A DNA stretch of 64,000 nt, taken from Solobacterium sp. GTDB lineage: Bacteria > Bacillota_I > Bacilli_A > Erysipelotrichales > Erysipelotrichaceae. Position numbers and translations under genes: made by a program. Positions 34,426-43,602 of the stretch are shown piece after piece. Each line of letters opens with the position of its first letter. Position 1 is the stretch's first letter. The notes below the pieces were generated by a model that was not told the DNA's origin, ran no database searches, and saw only the letters and a list, made by a program, of their open reading frames with translations. The stretch is from assembly GCA_017510405.1 (NCBI GenBank), contig JAFWNG010000028.1:1-64000 (forward strand). Reading direction: 5' to 3'.

Positions 34426-35662
34426 ACAGATCGAAACTGAAGTTTCCGTTGAAGAGGAAGCTGTGATATATGAATATGCCGTTGCTGTGCGGTTCCGCGA
34501 TGCCGGAAAGCCGTACTCCTTCGGTACATCCGATCCGAATCTGAAAAAGGGGGATATGGTCGTTGTAGAGACCTCCCAGGGACCGGAGCTCGGGCTGTGT
34601 GAAGCAGATGCCCTGAGTGTGGATAAATACAGCCTGCATATGCCGCAGAAGCCGGTGCTTCGCATTGCGACAGAGCAGGATGAACGGATATACAACCAGA
34701 ACGTGAAGCTGGAGAAAGAAGCATTTGATATCTGTGTTGCCGAGATCAAAGAACTCGGACTGGATATGAACCTGCTGAGCGCACAGTATACACTGGACCG
34801 TTCCAAGATCCTGTTCGTCTATCTGGCGGATCAGAGAGTAGACTTCCGGGAGCTGCTCAAGCACCTGGGATCCCGGCTGCACTGCCGCATCGAACTGCGC
34901 CAGATCGGTGAGCGCGACAAGGCAAGGATGGTCGGCGGACTGGGCATGTGCGGCATGGAATGCTGCTGCAGAAGGTTCAAGAATCACTTTGATGTCATAT
35001 CGATCAATATGGCAAAGAACCAGCTGCTGGCACTGAATATCGAAAAACTGTCCGGCATGTGCGGAAAGCTCATGTGCTGCCTGAAATACGAAGACGAGGA
35101 TTACAAAGAACTGACAAAGGGACTGCCGAAGATGGGTTCCCAGGTGGAATACGACGGTGTGATCTACCGCATCACCAACATGAATGTCATGTCGAACGAA
35201 GCCAAGCTGGAAAACCGGGAATCGGTCATCTTCATCACGCTGGAAGACCTGCGTGAAAAGGGAATTCCGCGCAAGGGCGTGGTACAGCCGCAGCGCAAGA
35301 AAGAGGAAGGCGGCGACGACAAACAGCGTACCTTCAGCCGCAAAGTCGTGTCCCGTGACAACCGTGCGCCGGCGCCGAAGCCGAATCAGCCGGAACGTCT
35401 CGAGGAATCCGAGATCCAGACTGCTCAGCCGCCCCGTCCGAAGAGAGAAAAGAAGGAAGGCGGAAACCCGAACCGCGACCGCGACCACGGCCGCAGAGAC
35501 GGTGCGAAGAAAGAGCAGAAAGGCGAACGCAAAGGCGAGACACGCACCTTCCGCGGAAGCCGTTCCAATACTGCAAACAAACCGAATACGGAAACAAGAA
35601 ATATTACGGTACGTACCTTCGGGAAGAAAAAGCCTGAGGCGTCCGGGGAGAGCCAGTCGTGA
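34418..35662 (+). CDS. ricT: RicT/YaaT (PSP1-domain) regulatory Fe-S complex subunit
   Basis: A 414-residue protein. The PSP1 domain (about 15-270) carries the conserved cysteines GMCGMECCCRRF and SGMCGKLMCCLKYE that help bind [4Fe-4S] clusters in the RicA-RicF-RicT complex, which controls RNase Y-dependent mRNA processing, and sporulation and competence in Bacillus. A long, highly charged Arg/Lys/Glu-rich tail (about 290-414) is disordered and extends well past the usual ~275 residues. GGAGGA precedes ATG 34418. RicA and RicF are not encoded here. Confidence 0.93.
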   Translation: MSEQIETEVSVEEEAVIYEYAVAVRFRDAGKPYSFGTSDPNLKKGDMVVVETSQGPELGLCEADALSVDKYSLHMPQKPVLRIATEQDERIYNQNVKLEKEAFDICVAEIKELGLDMNLLSAQYTLDRSKILFVYLADQRVDFRELLKHLGSRLHCRIELRQIGERDKARMVGGLGMCGMECCCRRFKNHFDVISINMAKNQLLALNIEKLSGMCGKLMCCLKYEDEDYKELTKGLPKMGSQVEYDGVIYRITNMNVMSNEAKLENRESVIFITLEDLREKGIPRKGVVQPQRKKEEGGDDKQRTFSRKVVSRDNRAPAPKPNQPERLEESEIQTAQPPRPKREKKEGGNPNRDRDHGRRDGAKKEQKGERKGETRTFRGSRSNTANKPNTETRNITVRTFGKKKPEASGESQS

Positions 35663-36531
35663 TCCGGCAGAAGTCATTTGAGAACGAAAAGCCGACCCTG
35701 TATCTTGTGCCGACGCCGATCGGAAATCTGAGCGAAATGACGCCGCGGGCAGTGGAAGTACTGAAGAGCGTGGACGTCATTGCCTGCGAGGACACCCGCA
35801 CCAGCGGACAGCTGCTGAAGCACTTTGAGATCTCCAAGCGCCTGATCGCCTATCAGAATTTCAATGAAGAGGCCTCTGCGAACGGTATTCTCAACCTGCT
35901 CTCACAGGGATACAACGTAGCGCTGATCTCCGATGCCGGATATCCGCTCATCAGCGATCCCGGACAGACCGTCGTTTCCCGGATCAGCGCGCACGGCTAT
36001 AACGTAGTGCCGGTATCCGGATGCAGCGCTGTACTGAATGCGCTGGTCGCCTCCGGACTGATCGTGCAGCCGTTCCTGTTTGTCGGCTTCCTGCCGTCGG
36101 CCAACAATGAGTCCGTCCGCAAAATGCGCGAATACAGGAACTATCCCATGACGATGATCTTCTACGAGGCACCGCACCGCATCAGCCGCACCATCCGTAA
36201 TATGCTGGACGTATTCGGTGACCGCAGAGTGTGTATTGCCCGGGAAATGACAAAGCTTCATGAGGAGTTTATACGCGGTACCCTGTCCGAAGTCATGGAA
36301 GTGACCGAGGGATTAAAAGGCGAGATGGTCATCGTGGTGGAAGGAAACCGGGATGAACCGGAGAAAGACGTGGATATGAGTCATATTCTGACCATGGTCA
36401 AAGAAGCGATGGAATGCGGAATGACCAAGTCGGAAGCCGTTAAAGAGGTCGCGAAAAAGACCGGGGTGCCGAAAAACAGGATCTATGATCTTGTTCACGG
36501 CAGACAGGAAGGAGAACCGCGCATATGCTGA
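35659..36531 (+). CDS. rsmI: 16S rRNA (cytidine1402-2'-O)-methyltransferase RsmI
   Basis: A 290-residue SAM-dependent methyltransferase of the tetrapyrrole-methylase fold: LYLVPTPIGNLSEMTPRAVEVL, VIACEDTRTSGQLL, LISDAGYPLISDPG and VPVSGCSAVLNALVASGL. It methylates C1402 of 16S rRNA in the ribosomal P site. Translation starts at a GTG that overlaps the ricT stop codon (GTGA), with GGGGAG upstream. It overlaps the PrsW gene by 7 bases. Confidence 0.95.
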   Translation: MIRQKSFENEKPTLYLVPTPIGNLSEMTPRAVEVLKSVDVIACEDTRTSGQLLKHFEISKRLIAYQNFNEEASANGILNLLSQGYNVALISDAGYPLISDPGQTVVSRISAHGYNVVPVSGCSAVLNALVASGLIVQPFLFVGFLPSANNESVRKMREYRNYPMTMIFYEAPHRISRTIRNMLDVFGDRRVCIAREMTKLHEEFIRGTLSEVMEVTEGLKGEMVIVVEGNRDEPEKDVDMSHILTMVKEAMECGMTKSEAVKEVAKKTGVPKNRIYDLVHGRQEGEPRIC

Positions 36532-37259
36532 AAGAAATCTCAAATATGGGAACGACTGACATTATTCTGCATATACTGGCTGCCGTTGTACCGGCACTGA
36601 TCCTGATGTACTACATCTACCGCAAGGACAGAGTGGAAAAAGAGCCGGGCGCTCTTCTGTTCAAACTGTTTCTCTGCGGTGCTGTGTCTACTGCTGCTGC
36701 GGTGGTGCTGGAAGTCGCGGCAGAGTATCTGGAAGTCAATGTACTGACCCAGGTCAACGCCGGCGCTGCGACGTTTGCCATCGTTGACGCGACCATGGTC
36801 GGCATCATCGAAGAAGCGTGTAAATTCTTTTTCCTGAAGAAGATGACATGGAAGAATCCCAACTTCAACTATACATTTGACGGCATCGTCTATGCCGTAT
36901 TCGTATCGCTGGGATTTGCTGCGCTGGAAAACATCCTGTATGTATTCCAGTTCGGCATGTCAGTCGCTCTGCTCAGAGCGGTGCTGTCCATTCCGGCGCA
37001 CATGTCCTTCTCGGTATACATGGGCGCGTATTACGGACGGGCAAAGCTGTGTGAAAAACGCGGCAATAAAGAAGGCAAGATGCTCAATCTGCTTGCCGGC
37101 TATCTGACCGCAGTTACTCTGCATGCGTTCTTTGACGGAACCCTCATGGTCAATACCGATATGTCCATGGTGCTGTTCTTCGTCTTTGACATTATTATGA
37201 CGATCACCGTATACCGCATGATCCGCAACGCATCCCGTCAGGATGCACGGATCAGCTGA
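36525..37259 (+). CDS. PrsW-family intramembrane metalloprotease
   Basis: A 244-residue membrane protein with about seven hydrophobic segments. The family motifs are E96-E97-A-C-K100, FDGIVYA at 118-124, E135-N136, H159 in IPAHMSFSVYMG and H200 in TLHAFFDG, which build the metal site within the membrane. PrsW in Bacillus performs site-1 cleavage of anti-sigma factor RsiW. It overlaps rsmI by 7 bases. The next two genes encode single-pass membrane proteins with cytoplasmic signalling domains, which makes them candidate substrates; this is inference from position. Confidence 0.88.
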   Translation: MLKEISNMGTTDIILHILAAVVPALILMYYIYRKDRVEKEPGALLFKLFLCGAVSTAAAVVLEVAAEYLEVNVLTQVNAGAATFAIVDATMVGIIEEACKFFFLKKMTWKNPNFNYTFDGIVYAVFVSLGFAALENILYVFQFGMSVALLRAVLSIPAHMSFSVYMGAYYGRAKLCEKRGNKEGKMLNLLAGYLTAVTLHAFFDGTLMVNTDMSMVLFFVFDIIMTITVYRMIRNASRQDARIS

Positions 37260-37334
37260 TTGAAGAGTGCAGGTATTCCCTTTTTACCGGGAAACGGTGT
37301 AGAATACGAGATGTATATACAGGAGACTTAAGAT

Positions 37335-38060
37335 ATGTTTAATGATCCGGAAATCATGAAGATGATCATTTACGTGCTGGCAGGACTCTGCGGTGTTCTG
37401 GCCATTGCTGTCATCTTCCTGGGAATTAAAAAGAACAGTTACTATGTCGATGAAGACGGCAATGAAGTACCGCCGCCGGTAAAGAGGAAAAAAAGAAAAA
37501 ACGCAGAACCGGCGGAGGAGCCGGAGGACGAGGAACCCGAAGAGGAACCGGAGGACGAGGAAGAGCCCGAAGAGGAACCGGAGGAAGAACCGGCTCCGGC
37601 CATGCAGGAAACCGTAGTCGTTCCGGTCATGCGCCACACCGAAACGGTCGAGGAAGAAATGAACGAGGACGGGGAAGAGGAAGACAAAGCGGCGGAAGAC
37701 CGCGGCGAAAATGATCCGGTCATGGGACCGCTGTTCTCTGACACCGTCGCTGCCACCGGCGCAGAAGTGACGGTAACGATCAACGGACAGAGCGAAACAC
37801 ATGTACTGGACACCATGCCGTGCATGATGGGACGGGAAGCCCGTTCCTGCAATCTCGTACTGCAGGAGCCCGCTGTATCCAGACGTCACGCAAGACTGTT
37901 CCTGCAGGACAACGGACTGTTTGTGGAAGACATATCGGAACATAACGGCACATATGTAAACGGCACAAAACTCGTACCGCTCGGACAGTCCAGACTGAAT
38001 GATGGTGATGAGATCAGTCTCGGACGGGCTGTGATCCGTATTGACCGCATACTGTATTAA
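37335..38060 (+). CDS. Membrane-anchored FHA-domain protein
   Basis: A 241-residue protein: one N-terminal membrane helix (9-31), a very acidic Glu/Pro-rich linker (about 40-130) and a C-terminal forkhead-associated domain (145-241) with the phosphothreonine-binding residues G166-R167, S182-R-R-H185 and N204-G-T-Y-V-N-G210. FHA domains read Ser/Thr-protein kinase signals; no kinase of that class is visible nearby. It follows PrsW after 75 bases with a probable own promoter (TAGAAT near 37300). Confidence 0.88.
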   Translation: MFNDPEIMKMIIYVLAGLCGVLAIAVIFLGIKKNSYYVDEDGNEVPPPVKRKKRKNAEPAEEPEDEEPEEEPEDEEEPEEEPEEEPAPAMQETVVVPVMRHTETVEEEMNEDGEEEDKAAEDRGENDPVMGPLFSDTVAATGAEVTVTINGQSETHVLDTMPCMMGREARSCNLVLQEPAVSRRHARLFLQDNGLFVEDISEHNGTYVNGTKLVPLGQSRLNDGDEISLGRAVIRIDRILY

Positions 38061-38067
38061 TTGAAAT

Positions 38068-38090
38068 GCACCTGCAGAGACAGGTGCTTT
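38068..38090 (+). terminator. Hairpin after the FHA gene
   Basis: GCACCTG-CAGAGA-CAGGTGC followed by TTTCTC; the T-run is interrupted, so read-through into the next gene (ATG 38113) is likely. Confidence 0.5.
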
Positions 38091-38112
38091 CTCATATATA
38101 AGGGGAGAGTAT

Positions 38113-39897
38113 ATGACAAAAGACGGAATGCTGTTTATTGCCCAGCTGTTTACGGCAAATACCGCCGCCGCGAAGCAGATCACGGACGCTCTGCCGGAAG
38201 ACGCGGACATACCGGCACTGCGCAATGCGTGTATTGCATGGATCCGTTCCAAAGAGACCGGTCTGTTTCAGGAACCTGCGGAACCGCGTGAGGGACAGGA
38301 AATACCGGAAGAGATCAATGACATGGAAGGTCTCTGCCGGGATCTGGACTATGAAGAGCGCATCATTGCTCTGATGAAGTACGGCGAGGGACTGAATGAA
38401 GAGGCGATCGCCAGGGAACTCAGTCTGCCGGAAGAACAGGTAAAAGCCTGGCTGCAGAATGCGGTGATGAAATACGCTCCGGCACCGGCAGAAGAAGAAA
38501 CGACTGCTGCGGCACCGGTGGAACCGGAACAGAAACCGGAAGAAACACCTGTTCAGCCGGAACAGAAAAAGAAAGAACAGCCGCAGAAACCGAAAGAGCA
38601 GAAAACCAAAGAGCCGAAAGCCAGGGCAAAGAAGAAAAATGCCCGGGTAAAGGCAGCGAAACATCCAAAGAAACCGGTGCTTTCCAATAAATTCATCATG
38701 GCGGCGGTCGCGGTGATCGCTATTGTACTGGGCAGTTTCATCGGTGTGCGTTCCTACGCTTCTTCGCAGTACCGCAGCGGTAAGCAGATGCTTGCGGAAG
38801 AGCGGTATGCCGAAGCAGTCGAGGCGCTGAAAAATGCGGTTGCCTGGAACGGCGGCGGGAATGACGCGATATTACTGCTGGGAGATGCGTATTTCGGCAC
38901 AGAGGCGTACGAAGATGCTTTGAAGCAGTATGAAGCGTACAAAGAGAAGATGCCGAATGTGGATATGACAAACCGGTACAAGGAAACATACCGCGGAGCT
39001 GCCGACAAGGCGCTGAAAGCAGGCGACACGGAAAGCTGCGTGCAGTGGCTGGACAGAGAATACGGACTGACCCACGACGAACGCACATTCTACCGCCGCG
39101 AAGCATTGAAAGGCGGCGGAACATACAGCGACGTCAGCGGAAATGTATACGATACATACGGCAATCCTGTTCGTCTGGTCAATTCGAGAATGGTCCTTAC
39201 GCTGACCTATGACGAAGACGTGCTGACGAAGATCGACGGTGTCCTGAAAGGTACGAATACCATCGTGACACTGAAGACGGATACCAACGAGACAAGAAGG
39301 CATACTCTGGATGCGCACTGGCACATTGCGTCAAGTCTGCTGGACTATTATGCGGAGAATGCCGTATATGACCGCGGCGAAGTGGTGCGCAGAACGATCC
39401 TGCGTTCCAAAGATCCGCAGCTGGTATACAACTACTCCTATAAATATGACGGTGATAAAGCGCTGACGTGTACCGAGGAACTGCCGGATGGCACAAAAGT
39501 TACCTATGTATTCGGCTACGACAGCAAAGGTACGCGCATCATGGCGGACGCCCAGTTCGAAGATGACAGCGATCCGAACCATATTACCTATGATCATGAC
39601 AAAGACGGGCATCTGATCGGCACTGCAGTTACGCGCAATATTATCGAACTGCTGGAAAAACGCAGCTGGACATATTCCTACGGGGTACTCACGGAAGAGA
39701 CCATGGAACGCCGCAAGATCTATACACGGTATCCGGAAGAACCGATGCGGGAATTCCGCCGCATTGTCTATAAGAACACGTCCGGCGGAGATCCGCTGCA
39801 GGCAACGCTGATGGACAGAGACGGCAATATCGCCGCAGAAGGCTTCTATATCCGCGGCGCCGGCTGGATCTGGCTTCATACCGGCGCTTACAAATAA
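38113..39897 (+). CDS. Membrane protein with sigma-region-4-like cytoplasmic head and outer TPR/repeat domain
   Basis: A 594-residue protein in four parts. Residues 78-122 (LDYEERIIALMKYGEGLNEEAIARELSLPEEQVKAWLQNAVMKY) resemble sigma-70 region 4, a helix-turn-helix. Residues 123-192 form a Lys/Pro/Glu-rich linker. Residues 194-212 form one membrane helix. Residues 216-282 look like TPR units (..GKQMLAEERYAEAVEALKNAV..). The rest (310-594) is beta-rich, with YD/G repeats reminiscent of RHS or MORN repeats (..YSYKYDGDKALTCTEELPDGTKVTYVFGYDSKG..). The positive residues before the helix place the HTH in the cytoplasm. It could be a membrane-tethered transcription factor. GGGGAGAG precedes the ATG. 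Confidence 0.75.
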   Translation: MTKDGMLFIAQLFTANTAAAKQITDALPEDADIPALRNACIAWIRSKETGLFQEPAEPREGQEIPEEINDMEGLCRDLDYEERIIALMKYGEGLNEEAIARELSLPEEQVKAWLQNAVMKYAPAPAEEETTAAAPVEPEQKPEETPVQPEQKKKEQPQKPKEQKTKEPKARAKKKNARVKAAKHPKKPVLSNKFIMAAVAVIAIVLGSFIGVRSYASSQYRSGKQMLAEERYAEAVEALKNAVAWNGGGNDAILLLGDAYFGTEAYEDALKQYEAYKEKMPNVDMTNRYKETYRGAADKALKAGDTESCVQWLDREYGLTHDERTFYRREALKGGGTYSDVSGNVYDTYGNPVRLVNSRMVLTLTYDEDVLTKIDGVLKGTNTIVTLKTDTNETRRHTLDAHWHIASSLLDYYAENAVYDRGEVVRRTILRSKDPQLVYNYSYKYDGDKALTCTEELPDGTKVTYVFGYDSKGTRIMADAQFEDDSDPNHITYDHDKDGHLIGTAVTRNIIELLEKRSWTYSYGVLTEETMERRKIYTRYPEEPMREFRRIVYKNTSGGDPLQATLMDRDGNIAAEGFYIRGAGWIWLHTGAYK

Positions 39898-39997
39898 TAC
39901 ATTTTCGTCACATATCATTAACCTTAACGGAATTCAAGAGTTGTTTTCCATAAAGAATGATGTACCATAAGAATCGGTGTTAAAGAAGGGGGCAGTT

Positions 39998-40096
39998 ATG
40001 GAAGAGAACAAGAAACACGAAGACGACGAAACGACGTATCCGACTTCTCTGACACTCGAAGAAATTATGGAAGTAACTGCTGAAATTCGGTTCTGA
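39998..40096 (+). CDS. Small acidic protein of 32 residues
   Basis: MEENKKHEDDETTYPTSLTL continues to EEIMEVTAEIRF, stop 40094-40096. AAGAAGGGGG lies before the ATG and a clear terminator 20 bases after the stop, so this short gene has its own expression signals. The N-terminal half is charged and the C-terminal half amphipathic. No cysteine and no obvious modification enzyme is nearby, so a peptide natural product is possible but unsupported. Function unknown. Confidence 0.55.
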   Translation: MEENKKHEDDETTYPTSLTLEEIMEVTAEIRF

Positions 40097-40116
40097 CCGA
40101 TCACAGTATCAAACAG

Positions 40117-40147
40117 GTCATAAAGCACGACTTTATGACTTTTTTTC
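40117..40147 (+). terminator. Terminator of the small acidic protein gene
   Basis: GTCATAAAG-CACGA-CTTTATGAC followed by T7. Confidence 0.85.
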
Positions 40148-40183
40148 TTTATCATATAGATGAAAAGAAAAGGAGAAATGATA

Positions 40184-40585
40184 ATGAGCAATATTGAACG
40201 TGTATGCGCATTCCTGAAAGAAGCAGGCACTTACTATCTCGCAACTGTCGAAGGCGACCAGCCGCGTGTCCGTCCGTTCGGCACAGCGCATGTATTTGAA
40301 GGAAAGCTGTATTTCCAGACCGGTCTTGTAAAAGACGTCGCAAAACAGATGGCCGCCAATCCGAAAGTAGAGCTCTGCGCGTTCCACAACGGACAGTGGC
40401 TGCGGATCACAGCGGAAGCAGTATGGGATGACCGTATTGAAGCACAGGAATCCATGCTGGAAGCGTATCCGTCCCTGCAGAGAATGTACAAGGCAGGCGA
40501 CGGCAATACAGCGGTCTACTGGCTGAAGGACGCAAGCGCAACATTCTCATCCTTTACAGCAGCACCGGAAACCGTAACATTCTGA
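40184..40585 (+). CDS. Pyridoxamine 5'-phosphate oxidase family protein
   Basis: A 133-residue split-barrel flavin-binding protein (..YYLATVEGDQPRVRPFGTAHVFEGKLYFQTGLVKDVAKQMAANPKVELCAF..), shorter than the homologue at 22973 and of a different subgroup. It probably binds FMN and reduces a small molecule. The start at 40184 is chosen because AAAGGAG lies upstream; an in-frame ATG at 40160 lies before it. Single gene with a strong terminator. Confidence 0.88.
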   Translation: MSNIERVCAFLKEAGTYYLATVEGDQPRVRPFGTAHVFEGKLYFQTGLVKDVAKQMAANPKVELCAFHNGQWLRITAEAVWDDRIEAQESMLEAYPSLQRMYKAGDGNTAVYWLKDASATFSSFTAAPETVTF

Positions 40586-40605
40586 ATCTGAACACACAGC
40601 GTCAG

Positions 40606-40641
40606 GCGGCAGAAAGATAAAAATCCTCTGCCGCTTTTTTT
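40606..40641 (+). terminator. Terminator
   Basis: GCGGCAGA pairs with TCTGCCGC across 13 bases and is followed by T7. Confidence 0.85.
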
Positions 40642-40716
40642 CTGCATTCCCATAGTGAATGTGTTCTTTTTTTCCGGCGGATGTACTATCATACAGGTGC
40701 TGAGGAGAAATAACTT

Positions 40717-43602
40717 ATGAATAAAGGCGAAATATACAGCGGTTTTGAGATCACACGCGTACGGGATCTTCCCGACCACGAGGCGGTCCTGTACGAAATG
40801 ACGCACATTCAGACCGGAGCGCAGCTGTGCTGGCTGAAGCGGGATGATGTAAACAAAACGTTCGCGATCGGCTTCAAGACCCTGCCGGAAGATGACACCG
40901 GTGTTTTCCACATTATCGAACATACGGTATTGAACGGTTCCCGGAAGTATCCGGTAAGAGAACCGTTTGTGGAACTGCTGAAGACATCGATGCAGACATT
41001 CCTGAACGCAATGACCTATCCGGACCGTACACTGTATCCGGTATCTTCCCGCAATAAGCAGGATTTCATGAATCTGATGTCCGTATACCTGGATGCGGTA
41101 TTCTATCCGGAGATCTACCGGAACCGGAATATCTTCTATCAGGAAGGCTGGCACTATGAGATCCATGATCCGGAAGAGGAACCGATCTATAAGGGCGTTG
41201 TCTTCAATGAGATGAAAGGCGCATTCTCTTCCGTTGACGAAACGATCGTTGCGGAACTGAACCGTATCCTGTTCCCGGACAACTGTTACAGATTCATTTC
41301 CGGCGGTGATCCGGAAAAGATCACAGATCTGTCCTATGAGCAGTATATTGCGACGCATGCGAAGTACTATCATCCGACCAATGCGCGCATCGTGCTGGAC
41401 GGTGACCTGGATATCGAAGAAGTGCTGGCGTATATCGACGGTGAATACCTGAGTCACTTCACAAAGGAAGAAGCGGATTTCACCATTCCGGATCAGGAAC
41501 CGGTAAAAGCCGTGCACCGTACGTATGAATATGAAGTATCGGAAAGCGATGAGCTGAAAGACAAGACGCAGATCGCCATGGCGAAGATCGTCAGCGAATG
41601 CGACGATATCCGGAAGAATATCGCATGGAATGTACTGGCGTCGCTTCTGACAGCGAACAACGAATCCCTGCTGAAGAAGTCCATTCTGGACAAAGGACTC
41701 GGTCAGGATGTGGAAATGGATCTGTCCGGAGGCATTCAGCAGCCGTGGGCAGTCCTGCTTGTGCGCAATACGAACGCAGAGCACTATGACGAAGTCATGC
41801 GTACGCTGAAAGAAGCGGCGCAGAAGCTGACAGACGGCGGTCTGGATCATGAGCGGATCAAAGCATCTCTGAACCAGATGGAATTCTCCTACCATGAGAA
41901 ACATGAACCGGCAGGCGTGATCTTTGCGGCAAAGATGATGGAAACATGGAACTTTGAGAAAGATCCTGCCATTGCGTTCACCTGTTCCGGTGTCTATGAA
42001 GAACTGCGTCAGGCAGCGGATACCGGCTACTTTGAAGAACTGATCCGGGAATTCTTCCTGGATGATGAACATCTCTGCACAGTCATGGCAGTGCCGTCGA
42101 AAGAACTGGGCAGAAAGCGTCTGGAAAAAGAACAGCAGAAACTGCACGACGCAAAGCAGTCCTGGGAAAATGTACAGGAGTATATCGACCGTACCAATGC
42201 TCTGGAACTGTGGCAGAACACACCGGATACGAAGGAACAGATCGATACTCTGCCGAAGCTGAAACTGTCGGAAGTCGAACCGAAGCCGGAGCGCTATGAA
42301 GCAGAAGAGAGGACGCTGAGAGGCGTACCGGTACTGCTCTATCCGGACAATGAACGCGGTATCGTGTACGGTAATTTCTACTTCTCACTGGCAGGCGTGA
42401 CAAAAGAGCGTCTTCCGTATGTTTCCGCATATACGGGACTTCTGCTGAATGTTCCGACAAAGAATAAGACAGTTGAAGAACTGCAGGAAGCGATTCGCCG
42501 CGACGCAGGCACACTGTCCATCTCCATCGACGCTTATACACCGGACCTGAATCCGGATGTATGTATTCCGGTGATCAGTGCCGGGTTCTCCTGCCTGAAA
42601 AAGAATCTGAACAGCGTCCTGGATCTGATCCGGGAAGTACTGATGGAATCGGTATTCCCGAAGGACAGTATACTTGCGCTTCTGCAGCAGGATATGGAAG
42701 AACTGCGTCAGAATGCGATCATGGCAGGTCATTCGCTGGCATCCAGACGTCTCGGCGCTGCCGGCACAGCGGAAGGCGCATTCCGTGAATGCGTGAACGG
42801 CTATACGTTCGCTGCGTTTGAAAAAGACCTGATCGAACACTACGGGGACAGGGCAGATGAACTGATCGCGGAATGTGAAATGTTCCGGGATGTCCTGTAT
42901 TCCAGAGACCGGCTGACGATCAGCTTCTCCAGTGAGGAGCTTCTGCCGGCAGTGGAAGAGTGGATGACACAGCTTCATGATATTCCGGCAGAACGTGCCG
43001 TTGTGCACTACAAACGCACAGAACGCCGCAGTGAAGCGCTGGAGATTCCCGCAGGTATTTCCTTTGCGGTCCTTGCGACACCGCTGGAGCATTCCGGCAA
43101 CGAATATGATGCCGGCATGATGGTACTGTCGCATTATCTGACCTATCAGTATCTTTGGAATGAAATACGCGTACACGGCGGTGCGTACGGAACAGGGTGT
43201 TCCATCGGTTCTCTTGGTTCCCTGGCTGCGTATTCCTACCGTGATCCGTCGCCGCTGCGCTCTCTGGATATCTTCCGCAGCATTGCGGCAGAGATCCGTT
43301 CTCTGAAAGACACTGATCTGGATATGGAAGGCTTTATTATCGGCACACTGGCCGGAGCGTCGCCGCTGCAGACGCCGATCGCACGGATCCGCACTGCGGA
43401 TGCGGCATGGTTCCGTAAGATGACGTATGAAAAACGGTGTGAGAACCGCAGCCGTATTCTGAGTATGACAAAAGAAGACATGGTCAGCTTCGCCGACCGT
43501 CTGGAACCGCTGATCGCAGAAGCAAGCACGTTCGTTGTCGGTCCGAAGACTGTCATGGATCAGCTGGAGAAGGAAGGCGTAACGATCCTGCGTTCGTTAT
43601 GA
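40717..43602 (+). CDS. M16C-type zinc metallopeptidase (PreP/insulinase family)
   Basis: A 961-residue cytoplasmic peptidase forming a closed clam shell of four homologous domains. The inverted zinc motif H65-x2-E68-H69 (FHIIEHT) and distal ligand E165 (VVFNEMKGAFSS) are present. Members degrade oligopeptides such as cleaved signal or transit peptides. Length fits the M16C/PreP group (about 950-1000). GAGGAG precedes ATG 40717. It overlaps the esterase gene by 4 bases. Confidence 0.93.
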   Translation: MNKGEIYSGFEITRVRDLPDHEAVLYEMTHIQTGAQLCWLKRDDVNKTFAIGFKTLPEDDTGVFHIIEHTVLNGSRKYPVREPFVELLKTSMQTFLNAMTYPDRTLYPVSSRNKQDFMNLMSVYLDAVFYPEIYRNRNIFYQEGWHYEIHDPEEEPIYKGVVFNEMKGAFSSVDETIVAELNRILFPDNCYRFISGGDPEKITDLSYEQYIATHAKYYHPTNARIVLDGDLDIEEVLAYIDGEYLSHFTKEEADFTIPDQEPVKAVHRTYEYEVSESDELKDKTQIAMAKIVSECDDIRKNIAWNVLASLLTANNESLLKKSILDKGLGQDVEMDLSGGIQQPWAVLLVRNTNAEHYDEVMRTLKEAAQKLTDGGLDHERIKASLNQMEFSYHEKHEPAGVIFAAKMMETWNFEKDPAIAFTCSGVYEELRQAADTGYFEELIREFFLDDEHLCTVMAVPSKELGRKRLEKEQQKLHDAKQSWENVQEYIDRTNALELWQNTPDTKEQIDTLPKLKLSEVEPKPERYEAEERTLRGVPVLLYPDNERGIVYGNFYFSLAGVTKERLPYVSAYTGLLLNVPTKNKTVEELQEAIRRDAGTLSISIDAYTPDLNPDVCIPVISAGFSCLKKNLNSVLDLIREVLMESVFPKDSILALLQQDMEELRQNAIMAGHSLASRRLGAAGTAEGAFRECVNGYTFAAFEKDLIEHYGDRADELIAECEMFRDVLYSRDRLTISFSSEELLPAVEEWMTQLHDIPAERAVVHYKRTERRSEALEIPAGISFAVLATPLEHSGNEYDAGMMVLSHYLTYQYLWNEIRVHGGAYGTGCSIGSLGSLAAYSYRDPSPLRSLDIFRSIAAEIRSLKDTDLDMEGFIIGTLAGASPLQTPIARIRTADAAWFRKMTYEKRCENRSRILSMTKEDMVSFADRLEPLIAEASTFVVGPKTVMDQLEKEGVTILRSL

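Noticed and set aside
37500-37600. GAGGAACCGGAGG-type repeats as a CRISPR or structured repeat
   Set aside because: They encode the Glu/Pro linker of the FHA protein; irregular and within one reading frame.
40516-42147. 543-residue minus-strand frame opposite the M16 peptidase
   Set aside because: The plus-strand peptidase has intact HxxEH and distal Glu; the antisense translation has no recognisable features.
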